The notes under the pieces: generated by a model | The model's database searches: none | What the model was told of the DNA's origin: nothing | What the model saw: only the letters and a program-made list of their open reading frames with translations | Made by a program: the position numbers and the translations under genes | Assembly (NCBI GenBank): GCA_001931875.2 | Contig: MSJH02000106.1 | Span: forward strand, 1-31,554 | Length of the DNA: 31,554 bases | Origin: Byssochlamys sp. IMV 00236 | Lineage: Eukaryota; Ascomycota; Eurotiomycetes; Eurotiales; Thermoascaceae | Direction of reading: 5' to 3' | Shown: one piece after another, positions 1-9,949 of the stretch | How the letters are laid out: each line of letters opens with the position of its first letter | Position numbering within the stretch: position 1 is the stretch's first letter

Positions 1-32
<32 letters not shown>
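1..32. repeat. (TC)n microsatellite
   Basis: Sixteen perfect TC dinucleotides open the window and stop one base before the TAD2 stop codon (33-35, minus strand). They would therefore form a GA-rich start to the TAD2 3' untranslated region. The tract probably continues beyond the window edge. Confidence 0.95.
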
Positions 33-37
<5 letters not shown>

Positions 38-729
38 CTTTGTTCTTTGGTGCAATTTCAGTTTTTAATACTCGATTTGCCTTCTTTCTTGGTACAGGTG
101 CTGTTTAAGTGTTAGCTTACATAGAATAAAGAGAAACAGTTCTTACCATTTTGATTCTCTCGTACATAAAACTTCCTCAATAGCATAATGGCTTCTTCAT
201 AAAAATAGCCTCCCTTTGATTCATATCCCTTCGAATGATCTGTCTCTAATCGTGGACTTGACATCTATTATTAGTAATTATTCATTCTCGAGCATATATC
301 TTCCTCCTTACTCTGAATGCATGTTAAAGACTGAGCCGTTTCCTCCAAATTTATCGTTGCCACAGCCAAAATAGACATGTCGTATTCCAATCTGTCTTAG
401 TGCAGAGGCACACATAATACAAGGTTCTACAGTGACATACAAATCTACATTGGAGAAAATAGTTGGATCATGCTCTTCTAATATTAAATCAATGGCCTCA
501 ATCTCTGCATGTCGTGTTGCCTGTTCAATGGATCATTTGTCTGGATGAACTCGTTTTTTTAAATAGTAATATTTACATTGCATGTCTCATTGGGTCTGTT
601 ACGTCCCCTTGCAAGGATAGTCTCGTTATTCAAAACAAAGACGCATCCTACAGGAACTTCCAAGTTATCATAAGCTTCCTGCGCTACATCAAGAGCCGCT
701 TTCATAAATTTAGCATTGTATTGTGACAT
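33..729 (-). CDS. TAD2: tRNA-specific adenosine-34 deaminase catalytic subunit Tad2/ADAT2
   Basis: Four exons, complement(33-100, 147-256, 312-520, 577-729), give one 179-residue frame. The protein is a zinc cytidine/deoxycytidylate-deaminase fold: the HAE motif (His55, Glu57 as proton shuttle) and PCIMC (Cys85, Cys88) supply the metal site, followed by [16 protein letters not shown]. The C-terminal [17 protein letters not shown] segment is typical of Tad2. In known systems Tad2 pairs with Tad3 to convert A34 to inosine in the tRNA anticodon wobble position. The start at 729 gives an N-terminus of normal length ([20 protein letters not shown]). The exon 2/3 acceptor at 257-260 is CAAG rather than the nearer TAG; only this choice keeps the frame open. 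Divergent to the unassigned gene at 857. Confidence 0.93.
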
Positions 730-856
730 GAGCAAAATAGATTGTTTGTTTCAGTTGCCAACTGTCGGAGCTATGACCTGACGCGAAGAAAGGGAAAATC
801 GCGCGGTTGTGAATATGCTACGCGCTTTGCACAGTTACTAGATATTCTAATAAAAT
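730..856. promoter_or_regulatory. Short divergent intergenic region (shared upstream DNA)
   Basis: Only 127 bases separate the TAD2 start codon (minus) from the candidate start of the next gene (plus, 857). Both genes must take core promoter signals from here. The interval contains a short GC-rich patch (gacgcgaagaaag, gcgcgg, cgcgc) unusual for this AT-rich window. I see no TATA box I would defend. Confidence 0.35.
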
Positions 857-1350
857 ATGAAGAGTGAGCAGTCTGAAAGTGAGAGTGACCATGTTGATCA
901 ACCAACAGCAGAACAAGTTCATTTTCAGGAAAAAAAAGCCGTCTATTGAATTAGACTCACAAGTCCAAGGCCATCCTTTAGAAGCTTTAATTGTATTAGA
1001 TGACAATGTCAAAACCATGATATTCATTCTTGATTGGTCATGTAAACTTCACCTTGTTGGGATCAATGAATCCGAATAGTCTATATCAGAGTGTACTCAG
1101 ATGCTTATTGATATCATTGTAATGATTAGTGATGAATGTATTACTTTACAAGAAAAGAGCTTCGTGATTGAAGCATGGATTTGCCTGCTTCAAACAATGA
1201 CAGTCTCTTCAAGCCAAGGTGAATGTTGCTTTTTTGGTTAGACAATCATGAGTCAACTCAAAAGTACTATTGGTAAACAAAGAGGACAAACCAATAGTTG
1301 GATTGTATCTGAAACGGATATTCAAAAAAAGACCTGGTGGATGTAAATGA
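857..1350 (+). CDS. Unassigned spliced gene, structure partly unresolved
   Basis: I do not recognise this protein. The 3' part is well supported: an exon at 1080-1218 and a terminal exon at 1265-1350, split by a 46-nt GT-AG intron, read as one frame containing LLVNKEDKPIVGLYLKRIF and ending RPGGCK. The 5' part is unclear. The ATG at 857 starts an acidic leader (MKSEQSESESDHVDQPTAEQ), but that frame closes at 948-950. The continuing frame (PLEALIVLDDNVKTMIFILD) is offset by one base across an eight-A run at 931-938. No good donor links it to the exon at 1080. Either an indel in the A-run or an unseen intron is involved. It lies head to head with TAD2 and ends 96 bases before the TFIIE-alpha start. 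Confidence 0.4.
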
Positions 1351-1446
1351 CTTAATGTTCGTCGGAGTGAGAATAGCTAGGAAGAAGGATATTAAAAAAT
1401 ATTGCACTACAATCTCCATGATGTGTATCTTTTTTTTCTTGCTATT

Positions 1447-2912
1447 ATGGAAGTTTTGAAAGCACTTGTTGCTAGAATAGCTCGTGCATTTTATGATCCT
1501 AAATATATCGTTATTCTGGATGAATTGAATAATGCTCCACCTAATAGCAATGGGTAAAAGAAAAAGAAAAATACAAATTCATTATAAATGACTAAACTGC
1601 CATAAAGAGTCAAGGAAGAAGATCTTGTCTTGGCTCTAAAAATAACAGCACGCGACATTCACAGAATTTGTGGTAAACTGAAAGAAGATAGGTTGATCAA
1701 GATGTGAGTTAATCTAAGAATATGATCCATCATATATTCATACAAATGTCAGGGTGAATCGAATGGAACCAAGAAAGCCCGATCAACGCATGGTTCCTAA
1801 AACATACTATTACATTGATTACAAAGAATTCGTAGACGTTGTTAAATGGAAAATGTATAAAATGCAGACAATTGTAAGAGATAAATTACGAACTGAATCT
1901 GAGAATAAGGGCTACGTATGCCCGACTTGTGAAAAGACATTTACACCTTTGGATGTACTCTCACTCGTTGACGTAGCCGATCAGCTATTCCATTGTGATC
2001 AGTGTGAGACTGTGCTAGTAGAAAATGATAATGCAGAAAATGTCAAAGGAAGTCAGCAGGTACTAACAAAGCTACGAGAACAGTCTCAGCCTATCATTGC
2101 ACTTCTCAAACAGACAGATTCAATTGTCATTCCCTCGAGCTATGTCTATAAGCATGTGCCTGGTAGCAGAACGAACGGAAACAGAACAGATGACTATGAG
2201 CTTGCAACTGCTCAGGACACAGGTGCTGGTCAGGGTGATATCATTGTTGATCTACAGATGGACAACGAAGCAGCCAGACGGGCTAAGCTTGAAGAGGCTG
2301 AACAGAAAAGACAACAAAATGCTTTACCTGTTTGGCATCAGCGATCGACTATTTCCGATACTATCTTGGTGGGCACAGGTGATCGTCCAGCTGAAGCTCA
2401 GGAACAAGAGGAAGAGGATACGTTTGAAGAAGTTGGACAAACTGAAGTGGATGCAGATACTGAAGACTGTAAGTTACTATATCCTTTCTCTTGTTCGTTA
2501 CTGATGATATAACTATAGATTATGCCAAATACTACGAGAATCTAAGCAACAATATCACAGATCAGCCAGATGAAGCTATGGGTGAAGAACAGGAAACGTT
2601 TGAAACAGTCAATACGGGCGAGATAGACATGACTAATGATGACAGTGATGCCGAAGAAGAATTTATAGAAGATGTTCCACTTGTCTCTGGTAAAATGGGA
2701 TAAATCATATTTAATGCCACTTTAAATAACTCCATTTTATACATGTAGTCAATGGAAAGATGATACCTATAAATGAAGTACAAGAAGAAGACCAACACAA
2801 TATGACGACAGATGAATACAAGGTACTATGTGAATACAATTGTAAAAACAAGATATAAACTCTTTGATTATAGGCATACTATGAAGCATGGGAACACTGG
2901 CAAAACAGTTAA
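1447..2912 (+). CDS. TFA1: Transcription initiation factor IIE alpha subunit (TFIIE-alpha)
   Basis: Six exons (1447-1553, 1608-1703, 1753-2468, 2519-2689, 2749-2822, 2874-2912) give a 400-residue protein. The N-terminal 100 residues form the winged-helix domain (DPKYIVILDELNNAP, ITARDIHRICGKLKEDRLIK, YYYIDYKEFVDVVKWKM). A C4 zinc ribbon follows: Cys124, Cys127, Cys149, Cys152. The rest is acidic and low complexity, and the C-terminus returns to a conserved helix ([14 protein letters not shown]). TFIIE recruits and regulates TFIIH at Pol II promoters. The fungal protein is shorter than yeast Tfa1. All exon phases match. The stop codon (2910-2912) overlaps the stop of the convergent palA gene. 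Confidence 0.95.
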
Positions 2913-5702
2913 TTTATTGAAAGTTGATCCATTTGAGCATCAAGATTCCTAGAAACAACAAGACTCCATATCATTCTTTTCTTATTTAAAAAAAAGCATA
3001 ATCTTACCTTATCATTTGTTCTGACTCTAGTTGACGTCTATGACAATAGTCTTTACATGCATCACAAAATGACTTTAATCCCTTTGCATGTTCAGTATAA
3101 AACTAATAAAAAAAAGTATATTAGACGTTGAGTGTATTAGTAACTGTCAACATACCTTAAGTCCCTCCGACAGATTGGTTCTAATCTCTTTATATTTCAG
3201 ATACGCCTGGTGAAGATTTTGAAGCGCCTTTTCTCTTTTAGCTGATCCGTTATTAGACGTTCCTGTCATATATTGATGATATGCATCATTCAACTGTCTT
3301 AATATAATGCTTTGTTGCTCATCTTCCTTGTCCACTGTCATTACAAAACTATCATATTTCCGTAGGTTAACAATGAACAAATCTTCAAATTGTGCTGCTT
3401 CAATCTTGACCGTAGGTGATTTGGCTGTTAGTTCTGCTGCCTTCTTTAACAAGGCTGGAGAAATATCATCTGCATTGGCTGCCTTTTTGGCTTGATCAAT
3501 CAAGTCTCTACGAATTCTCAAATGTTGATTCATGTCTTCTATGAGTCGTTTGATACGAAGCAAGCTGTCTTGTTGGGATTTGCCATTTTCTGTACCATCA
3601 TCTGACGGAATAGATTCCTCAAGTTCCTCTCTTGTTAAAGTTAGGATGCTTATAATCTTTGACCATGTATCCAGTCTGCTCTTGACAATAGCATCTGCCT
3701 TTTGAGCAGATGTTATAGTGTGTCTATGTTTCTGTCCTTGAGCTACTAGTTGTCGTGTTAACGTTGTGGATTCTGGTCGGTTCCATGCTGCTGATGTCTA
3801 TGTTAACTCTCGCACATCTACCAAATTACACACTATCACGTCGTTACCTGAAGTATACTTTGATCGAAGCGCCTCATCCGTTTCCTGTTCTTCATCTAGA
3901 GCATTAAAAGCCTCCTCTAGAATGTTTGCATTTCTAGAAGAGGCCTTTTGAACCTGCTCCCACATATTATATAATGCTTGTATGCCGCCTTCACTTCTTA
4001 CTTCGGCCGCTTGTCTCAGAATGGACTCTGGTAACCCCGTTGTATGTTCAGCCGTAGCCAATAATGTAGGTAGGTTTAATGATTCAACAGAACTAATGTC
4101 TAATTAATTCAGGGTTGTAGCTACGTATCTTGTATGTACCTGTGGTATACGCCTGTCAATTCTTCAAGTTTCGCTATAATATCTTCTTTCACCAATCGCT
4201 CTTTTCTGTCTACGTATACGCTAGCCGCCTGATGAACTGCAAATGGAACAAGTTTCTGAAATAAGGGCAAACCAATGATAGGATGAGGTGGTGTGTCCAG
4301 ACTGCTTTCATTATTGAGCATAAGGGGCACAGGATCAGAAATCTCTGGAGGAGCAGTAGCTTTGACCATTTGAGTCTTCAAGATTGGCTGTAAGGATGAT
4401 ACGGGTGGTACTCTTGCTAAATAGATAACATCATTATCTTTTTGGGCTCTTGCAAGGTTTGTTGAGATAATCTGCTGTAGTGATTTCAAGTCATTGACGA
4501 CAGGTATAGAAAGAAGTTTTTGATTGGCTTTGATAATTTCTGATGCACGCTTCACGATATCGGACGCAAAGTGTAATCGAGCTAATTCTTCACCATATTT
4601 GTCCAAGGATAGACATTCGCATGATTTTCTGAACTGAGCAGCCGCTTTAAAATGAAATGCCTTGACTTGTACATGGATTAACCATGACTTTGGGTATACA
4701 TTTTGAACGAATGAGTTGGAAGCAAACTCATAAGCAGCATCATAAAACTCGGATATCTTGATCGCCAACCTTGCGATCGTTCCGTCACGAAGTTGATCCA
4801 TCGCAGCCTTCTGCCAGACGCACTCTTGTGCTTGCGCAAGCATCAGATGAATCAACGTCTGTAGAGCATAGGTTGACAAATCGATCGTTGGTGCGATCCT
4901 CATCTCGGGTATAACAACATCTAGCAAATGTTGAAAACAGCCTGCTGAGCTCTGCAGCACTGTGGCATCAATACATAGCCGAAGAATAGGACAAGATAGA
5001 ATCTTTTTAAAACGATAAACTTGCCTGAAAATAATTGCATGCTCGTTTTACTCCCTCGGTTGTTGATCGATCTTCTGCGTTTCCAAGTTGGCTGTATATG
5101 GCGCCTATTGAGTATAGAATACATGCCTTTTCATAATTCATATTTCGATGAGCTATTTCCTCACAGTAGAGAAGAGGATGGGATCAAGGTTAGCTTTAGT
5201 TTTTTTTTGCTCTTTAATAAAATCTGATTTACCTATTATCTGCGGTGCTTCCATTGCAGTTGATACGTACCAAGGAAACTCGATACCAACCTATCAATTT
5301 AAATATGAGCAAGATATAATCAACTATAAAAGTAATATACAAACATCAATAGGAAACTTGGAACTGATAAATACAAGCTGAGCATAGTACCTAAAAGAGT
5401 ATGTTATTATTGTACATGGTCATGTCTCTTAATTTCTTCATAATGTACTTGATAAGTCTGTTGAGTGACTTTTCATTTGCTTCCATAAAGATACAATCGT
5501 TTCTTAGTTCGTCCAAGATTCGAAAGTCATCTGTATATAAATCCGGATGCTCGGCATAACCGTTGGAAATGTATTCTCTCAAGTAGGGAGTCATAAAGAC
5601 ACGATCAGTACTTTTGGGATTACAGGCTAACATATTGGTCATTTCTACTGAGCTATCAGCAAGTGAAGGTGAACGACTGAGTTTATTTGTTGGAGATAAC
5701 AT
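2909..5702 (-). CDS. palA: BRO1-domain protein, PalA/Rim20 (Alix family)
   Basis: Nine exons, complement(2909-2948, 3008-3102, 3156-3787, 3848-4092, 4140-4951, 5025-5152, 5233-5290, 5345-5390, 5449-5702), yield 769 residues. Residues ~35-400 are a Bro1 domain ([62 protein letters not shown]). A V-shaped coiled-coil domain follows ([41 protein letters not shown]). Bro1 binds the ESCRT-III subunit Snf7/CHMP4 and the V domain binds YPxL motifs. There is no C-terminal proline-rich tail as in Alix or yeast Bro1, which favours PalA/Rim20, the ambient-pH signalling scaffold, over Bro1; that choice is an inference. The intron at 4952-5024 uses a GC donor. Its 5' end lies 237 bases downstream of RPT1 on the same strand. 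Confidence 0.92.
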
Positions 5703-5939
5703 AATGGGCTGAAAAAGAAAAGAGAAAGAGAGAGAAAAAAGAAAGTTACAATGTCAGATCTCCTTCATGAAACCAAAGGTTACACACACCATAAACAACA
5801 ACACTCCCACCTGACTCTATAAATCCAACTATTACTATTGCAACCAATACTATCCTCTCCCCCTCAGTAACCATCATCTCTTGTAGGCAAGCTTCACTGT
5901 ATTTTAATGCTTTTATTAAAATAGAGCAAGATAAAAAAA

Positions 5940-7574
5940 CTAATTCCACATAAGATACTATTATGATAATAAGTGAGTCTTTTGCACTAAATATTAATAA
6001 GCAATACTTTACCTTTGGTGTACTGGAGAATTTCTGGTATCCTTTAATAACCTTATTCACTGACTCCAAAAAGTCCTTTTCGGTAGCAACCTTTCTTCTT
6101 GCACGAATAGCAAACATACCTGCCTCTGTACAGACACTTCGTAATTCAGCACCAGTAGCATTTGGACATAATCTAGCAATCAATTCATAACGGATATCTC
6201 TTTCGACGCTCATGCTTTTTGCGTGAATTTTCAAAATATGAGCACGTCCTTCTAAATCAGGTAAACCAAATTCAACACGACGATCCAGACGACCAGGTCT
6301 CAAAAGAGCCGGGTCTAATGTGTCTGGTCTGTTTGTAGCCATCAGCACCTTAATGTTGCCTCTTGGATCAAAACCATCCAGTTGATTAATCAATTCTAAC
6401 ATTGTACGCTGAACTTCATTATCACCGCCAGCTCCATCATCAAATCTAGCACCACCAATAGCATCTACTTCGTCAAAAAAGATAATACAAGCCTTCTTTG
6501 TTCTTGCCATCTCAAATAATTCACGAACCATACGTGCACCTTCACCAACATACTTTTGTACAAGTTCCGAACCGATAACACGAATGAATGTAGCATCCGT
6601 TCTGTTGGCTACAGCACGAGCACAGAGGGTTTTACCTGTACCAGGAGGACCATAAAGCAAGACACCTTTAGGAGGATCAATACCGAGATTTACAAATCGC
6701 TCAGGTTGGAGAAGTGGTAACTCAACTACTTCACGAAGACGTTCGATCTGCTCTTTACAACCACCAACATCGCTGTATGTAACATCTGGCTTTTCTTCTA
6801 CCTGCATCATCGTGACAGAAGGATCAATTTTAGGTGGCAAAGGGATTTGAATTTGATATTTTGTACGGTCAACACTAATAAAAGCGTATTAGACATATCA
6901 ATACACGCCAACAGTAGTTAAATTTACCCAACACGCATTCCTTCTTCAATATCAGTTGGAGAGACATGTCGAACTAATTCCACGACAAACTTTGCGATTT
7001 GCTTTACATTAATCACATATTTTGGATCTTCATTATTTTCTCCTTGAATGATTTTTGTGCAGCGAGCAACTTGTAAAGGCTGCTCTTCTTGCATTCTTTG
7101 TTTATCAGCGGGAATATCCCACAAGTTGGGAGCAGCTAAACCTGTGTCAGATTCCTTGACACCTGTAATTACTTTAGTACATGACATAATGCTTAAAATT
7201 AGATGAGAGAATACCTATATGTTCATTAACACGCTTTTGAATATCCTTAAGGTCTTGCTCTAAAGTCTTTAATTCCTTTGTATAAGGGCCTTGTCCCTGT
7301 TAGGATTGCTTTTAGTCTACGTTTTGTTGTCACTACTGTTTATAATCATTTACATATGTTTTTAAAAGCTTTATATCTCCTTCATCCAAAGCTATTTATG
7401 CAATTATTAACATCCGATTGATGACGAATCTACTGCTTTTCATATTTACCAACAATCTTTTCTTTATTTTCGTTGTCTTCGACATTTCCTTCGTCTATAT
7501 TCATATGTTAGCTTCCTTTAACTGTGCTAATAAAAGTATCTTTTACATTTTTCCCAATCAGATTTTGGTGGCAT
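5940..7574 (-). CDS. RPT1: 26S proteasome regulatory particle AAA-ATPase Rpt1
   Basis: Seven exons, complement(5940-5957, 6013-6874, 6928-7162, 7215-7296, 7354-7391, 7450-7494, 7547-7574), give 435 residues, matching the roughly 433 of human PSMC2. Order: short N-terminus, coiled coil (~40-65), OB domain ([19 protein letters not shown]), AAA domain with Walker A GPPGTGKT (218-225), Walker B IIFFDE (273-278), and the arginine-finger/sensor region [20 protein letters not shown]. The ATPase unfolds substrates in the proteasome base. The last exon is only 18 nt and encodes YLMWN; this fits the family's short aromatic-Asn tail (YMTYN in human). If the last 55-nt intron is retained, the frame instead stays open to 5746, giving an atypical tail. 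The first two introns follow very short exons (28 and 45 nt). Confidence 0.96.
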
Positions 7575-8125
7575 GTTGATTTATATTGGATTGTTTGTTA
7601 AAAAAAAAAAAGAAAGAGCAAGAAATAAATGCTGCTCGAACTCTCAAACTTACGTGTCCTGCTGTGACGGTGATGACGACGAAGATGCGGTGTTATCAAC
7701 CCACTTTTAAGGTCAGTCAATAATGACTGACTTCAAATCATTTTTGTTTTTGGTTCTCTGATGAGAATTATTTATTGAAACATCAATAAATCCTTTATAT
7801 CCTTTATATAAAGTAAAACCCATTTTTCCCTTTTCTGTTTTCTTAAATTCTGATCTTAGTATGTCATTTATATTACCTGTCAGAGCATTTTCAAACTTCT
7901 TTTATTTATCTTATTTGTCTTTTATTACTTAATTACTTATTTGATCTATCAAAGATCTGGTGGCCACTACAAAGCGAACCCTTAACAACATTTACTAATT
8001 CTACACTGCGTTTGAATCTTTGCTTTTTGAGTTGCACTCACTTAAATCACTCCAAAAAGATAATGATGACGTTGGTATTTCTTTCAAATCAGAGTAGAAT
8101 AAAATACTTACTAGTGCAACTGGTC
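7575..8125. other. AT-rich intergenic DNA upstream of RPT1
   Basis: No coding frame I can support. It holds an A-run near 7601-7611 just upstream of the RPT1 start, a CTTTATATCCTTTATATAAAG stretch around 7791-7811 and mainly T-rich low-complexity sequence. The RPT1 promoter should lie in the first few hundred bases. Confidence 0.5.
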
Positions 8126-8159
8126 ATTTAATAGTGCTGATTAAAGCACTCTATTAAAT
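8126..8159. repeat. Imperfect inverted repeat at the end of the Fanzor remnant
   Basis: ATTTAATAGTGCT (8126-8138) pairs with AGCACTcTATTAAAT (8145-8159), leaving one bulged C and a six-base loop. The stem covers the stop codon (8141-8143, minus strand) of the Fanzor remnant and the bases just downstream. Fanzor and TnpB guide RNAs are known to come from the 3' end of the gene, so the position is notable, but a chance AT-rich hairpin is possible. Confidence 0.6.
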
Positions 8160-8975
8160 GCAGCATGTCTTGATCGACTATTAACATAATCTGCAACAAT
8201 CGACCGAATGTTCAATGCTGCGTTGACGTCTCGGTTCCAGACCTATCATTGAATGAAGTTGACAGTATTAAAATAGAATAATCAGTAGTTGTAACTAAGC
8301 AAAAGTGACTTGTTAATTTTCCATCATGACCATTACCGACTGAACACTGTCTACAAGGTTTCAACGGGGTATACAAGGGTTCATAGCCTATTTGTAAATG
8401 ATTAGGCTGGAACATAAACCTGAAGCGTTCAAAGTTTGGCAGATATACCTGTTTGCGTTTTATTGAAACAGAAACTGAATCGAGTAATAATTCTATTGTC
8501 ATAATCTATACACTGTTTAACACGATTTTTATCTATTCTCCATTTAAACGTCTCTTTTCTAAAAAGAATTAAATAGAGGTCAATATCTTGTACAGCTGTG
8601 AATATTAATAATATTTGCATACTTATGATCATAGTCATGTCATCTTTCAGGCACAGCAATGTCCTCTAAATCGTTTTTGTAATGGCTGCAAACTCTTGAC
8701 ATCCTGTATTCATCAACTAATGTTACTATCCCTTTTTTCGATAAATGCCTGTGTAATTTCTATTGCCTGTATTAGATATAATTGCATATTTTTGTAAATT
8801 CATTATATCTTTGTGGGTGTAGGAGTAAATGGACGCATAGAGCTTGGAAGGCTTGCAAAAATGACTCTCCTATGGTGTTGACCTTGAAATCCAGCATTCC
8901 TGCGATATAGCTGTCTCTCTGCTCTCATTCTCTGCTTGTACTTCCAGAAGCTGCTACATTTCCAGTAGAAGTTTG
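8141..8975 (-). pseudogene. Fanzor (TnpB-like) nuclease remnant, C-terminal half only
   Basis: Read on the minus strand, this matches the 3' half of the plus-strand Fanzor at 14.8-18.2 kb. In order: RRVIFASLPSSMRPFTPTPTK (about 8810-8880), the counterpart of the other copy's RTVIAYGDASLTRTKAGYTP; VTLVDEYRMSRVCSHYKNDL (about 8660-8720), the zinc-ribbon start; PLKPCRQCSVGNGHD (about 8320-8365), the second Cys pair; and a clean terminal exon at 8141-8242 reading VWNRDVNAALNIRSIVADYV. The last contains the RuvC-III Asp. Decay is visible: the second Cys of the first CxxC is Tyr, the last intron's donor reads GG instead of GT, and frames are broken between blocks. The N-terminal half is absent; at about 8975 the sequence switches to a MULE-like fragment on the other strand. 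Confidence 0.75.
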
Positions 8976-9834
8976 CAGTAATACGAATTTCATAACTCAC
9001 TTTACCCAAAAGTACCTTATTGATGATGAGTTCATGCGTTGATCTGCTGCTTACCAACCATAAATTTTCACCAATATGGAAATGAATAACAATATTGAGA
9101 GTTGGTATAACCAATTGAAAACAAATTATTTACAAATAAAGAGGAACAGAAGGCTGGATCTCTTAATCTTTATCTTGGTTGATGATGGTCATCCCGATTT
9201 TATGCACAACACCGTAAGGATGGCCGTCAATATCGGACGTATGAGCTCAGAGACTAGAGAGGCAAGAAAGAGAATGATTGCAGCAGAAGAAGTCAATGAG
9301 CTGTCACTAAAGGATATATTGATGAAGAAGTCTGTTATATTGTCGAGTCTCCCACGACGGAAGCTGTATACGATATATCAACTGAGCAAAGAATGATGAC
9401 TGCTGATAACTGCATAGACTTTCAATAAAATAAGAGTGCCTGTAAGCATATGTATTTGGTTTATCGCTTCGATAAAAGCTGTGCCGTTTACATTCAAGGT
9501 AAATTGTCACGACAGTAATAAGAGAAATGCTACAGTGCACTTATATTACCTAGAAATTGACTCTAGCTTGAGAGCTCATACCATGAGTAGTATCGAAGAA
9601 GTTACTGAAAACTCTAATGTATTTCAATCAGAAGCTAGAAGTAGAATGGATGAGGTGTTGATAGACATCACGAATATATGCAGACAAGCTTTAAAAAGTT
9701 GTATACATTTAACTTTTGAAAATAACAACAGACTGTCACAAATATATAATGAGCCAAGACAGTTGTTGCCAGCTAATGAAGAGATGCAGCTTCCACCAAA
9801 TATAAATATGCAAGTCAGCCATCCCAAGTTTTAA
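8975..9834 (+). pseudogene. MULE-like transposase remnant, copy 1
   Basis: The frame starting near 8975 reads FITHFTQKYLIDDEFMR, then two in-frame stops, then NIESWYNQLKTNYLQIKRNR. This is the C-terminal pattern of Mutator-like (MULE) transposases. A degenerate SWIM-type region follows (DNCIDFQ, stop, NKSACKHMYLVYRF), where the first Cys of CxC is Asp. A second open frame (9436-9834) reads NCHDSNKRNATV and ENNNRLSQIYNEPRQLLPAN. Copy 2 at 13448-14268 is the same sequence in the opposite orientation and keeps CNC...CKH intact, which is how I recognised the SWIM finger. Copy 1 has stops and at least one frameshift, so it is not functional. Homology between the two copies runs to about 9865 (TTTTAAAGTTCAGAAAG, then CAAAATA). 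Confidence 0.72.
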
Positions 9835-9949
9835 AGTTCAGAAAGAGGGGCAAAATACCGAAGCGGCAACGTCATACTTAGTGGCTTAGTATCGTTCTTT
9901 TTACAGAGCAATAACTCAATGTCCTACTTTTTTTTAACAAGAGAATAAA

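Noticed and set aside
463..726. Plus-strand open frame of 87 codons
   Set aside because: It is antisense to TAD2 exons, whose zinc-site motifs are clear on the other strand.
2097..2504. 135-codon plus-strand frame
   Set aside because: Out-of-frame shadow of the TFIIE-alpha acidic exon.
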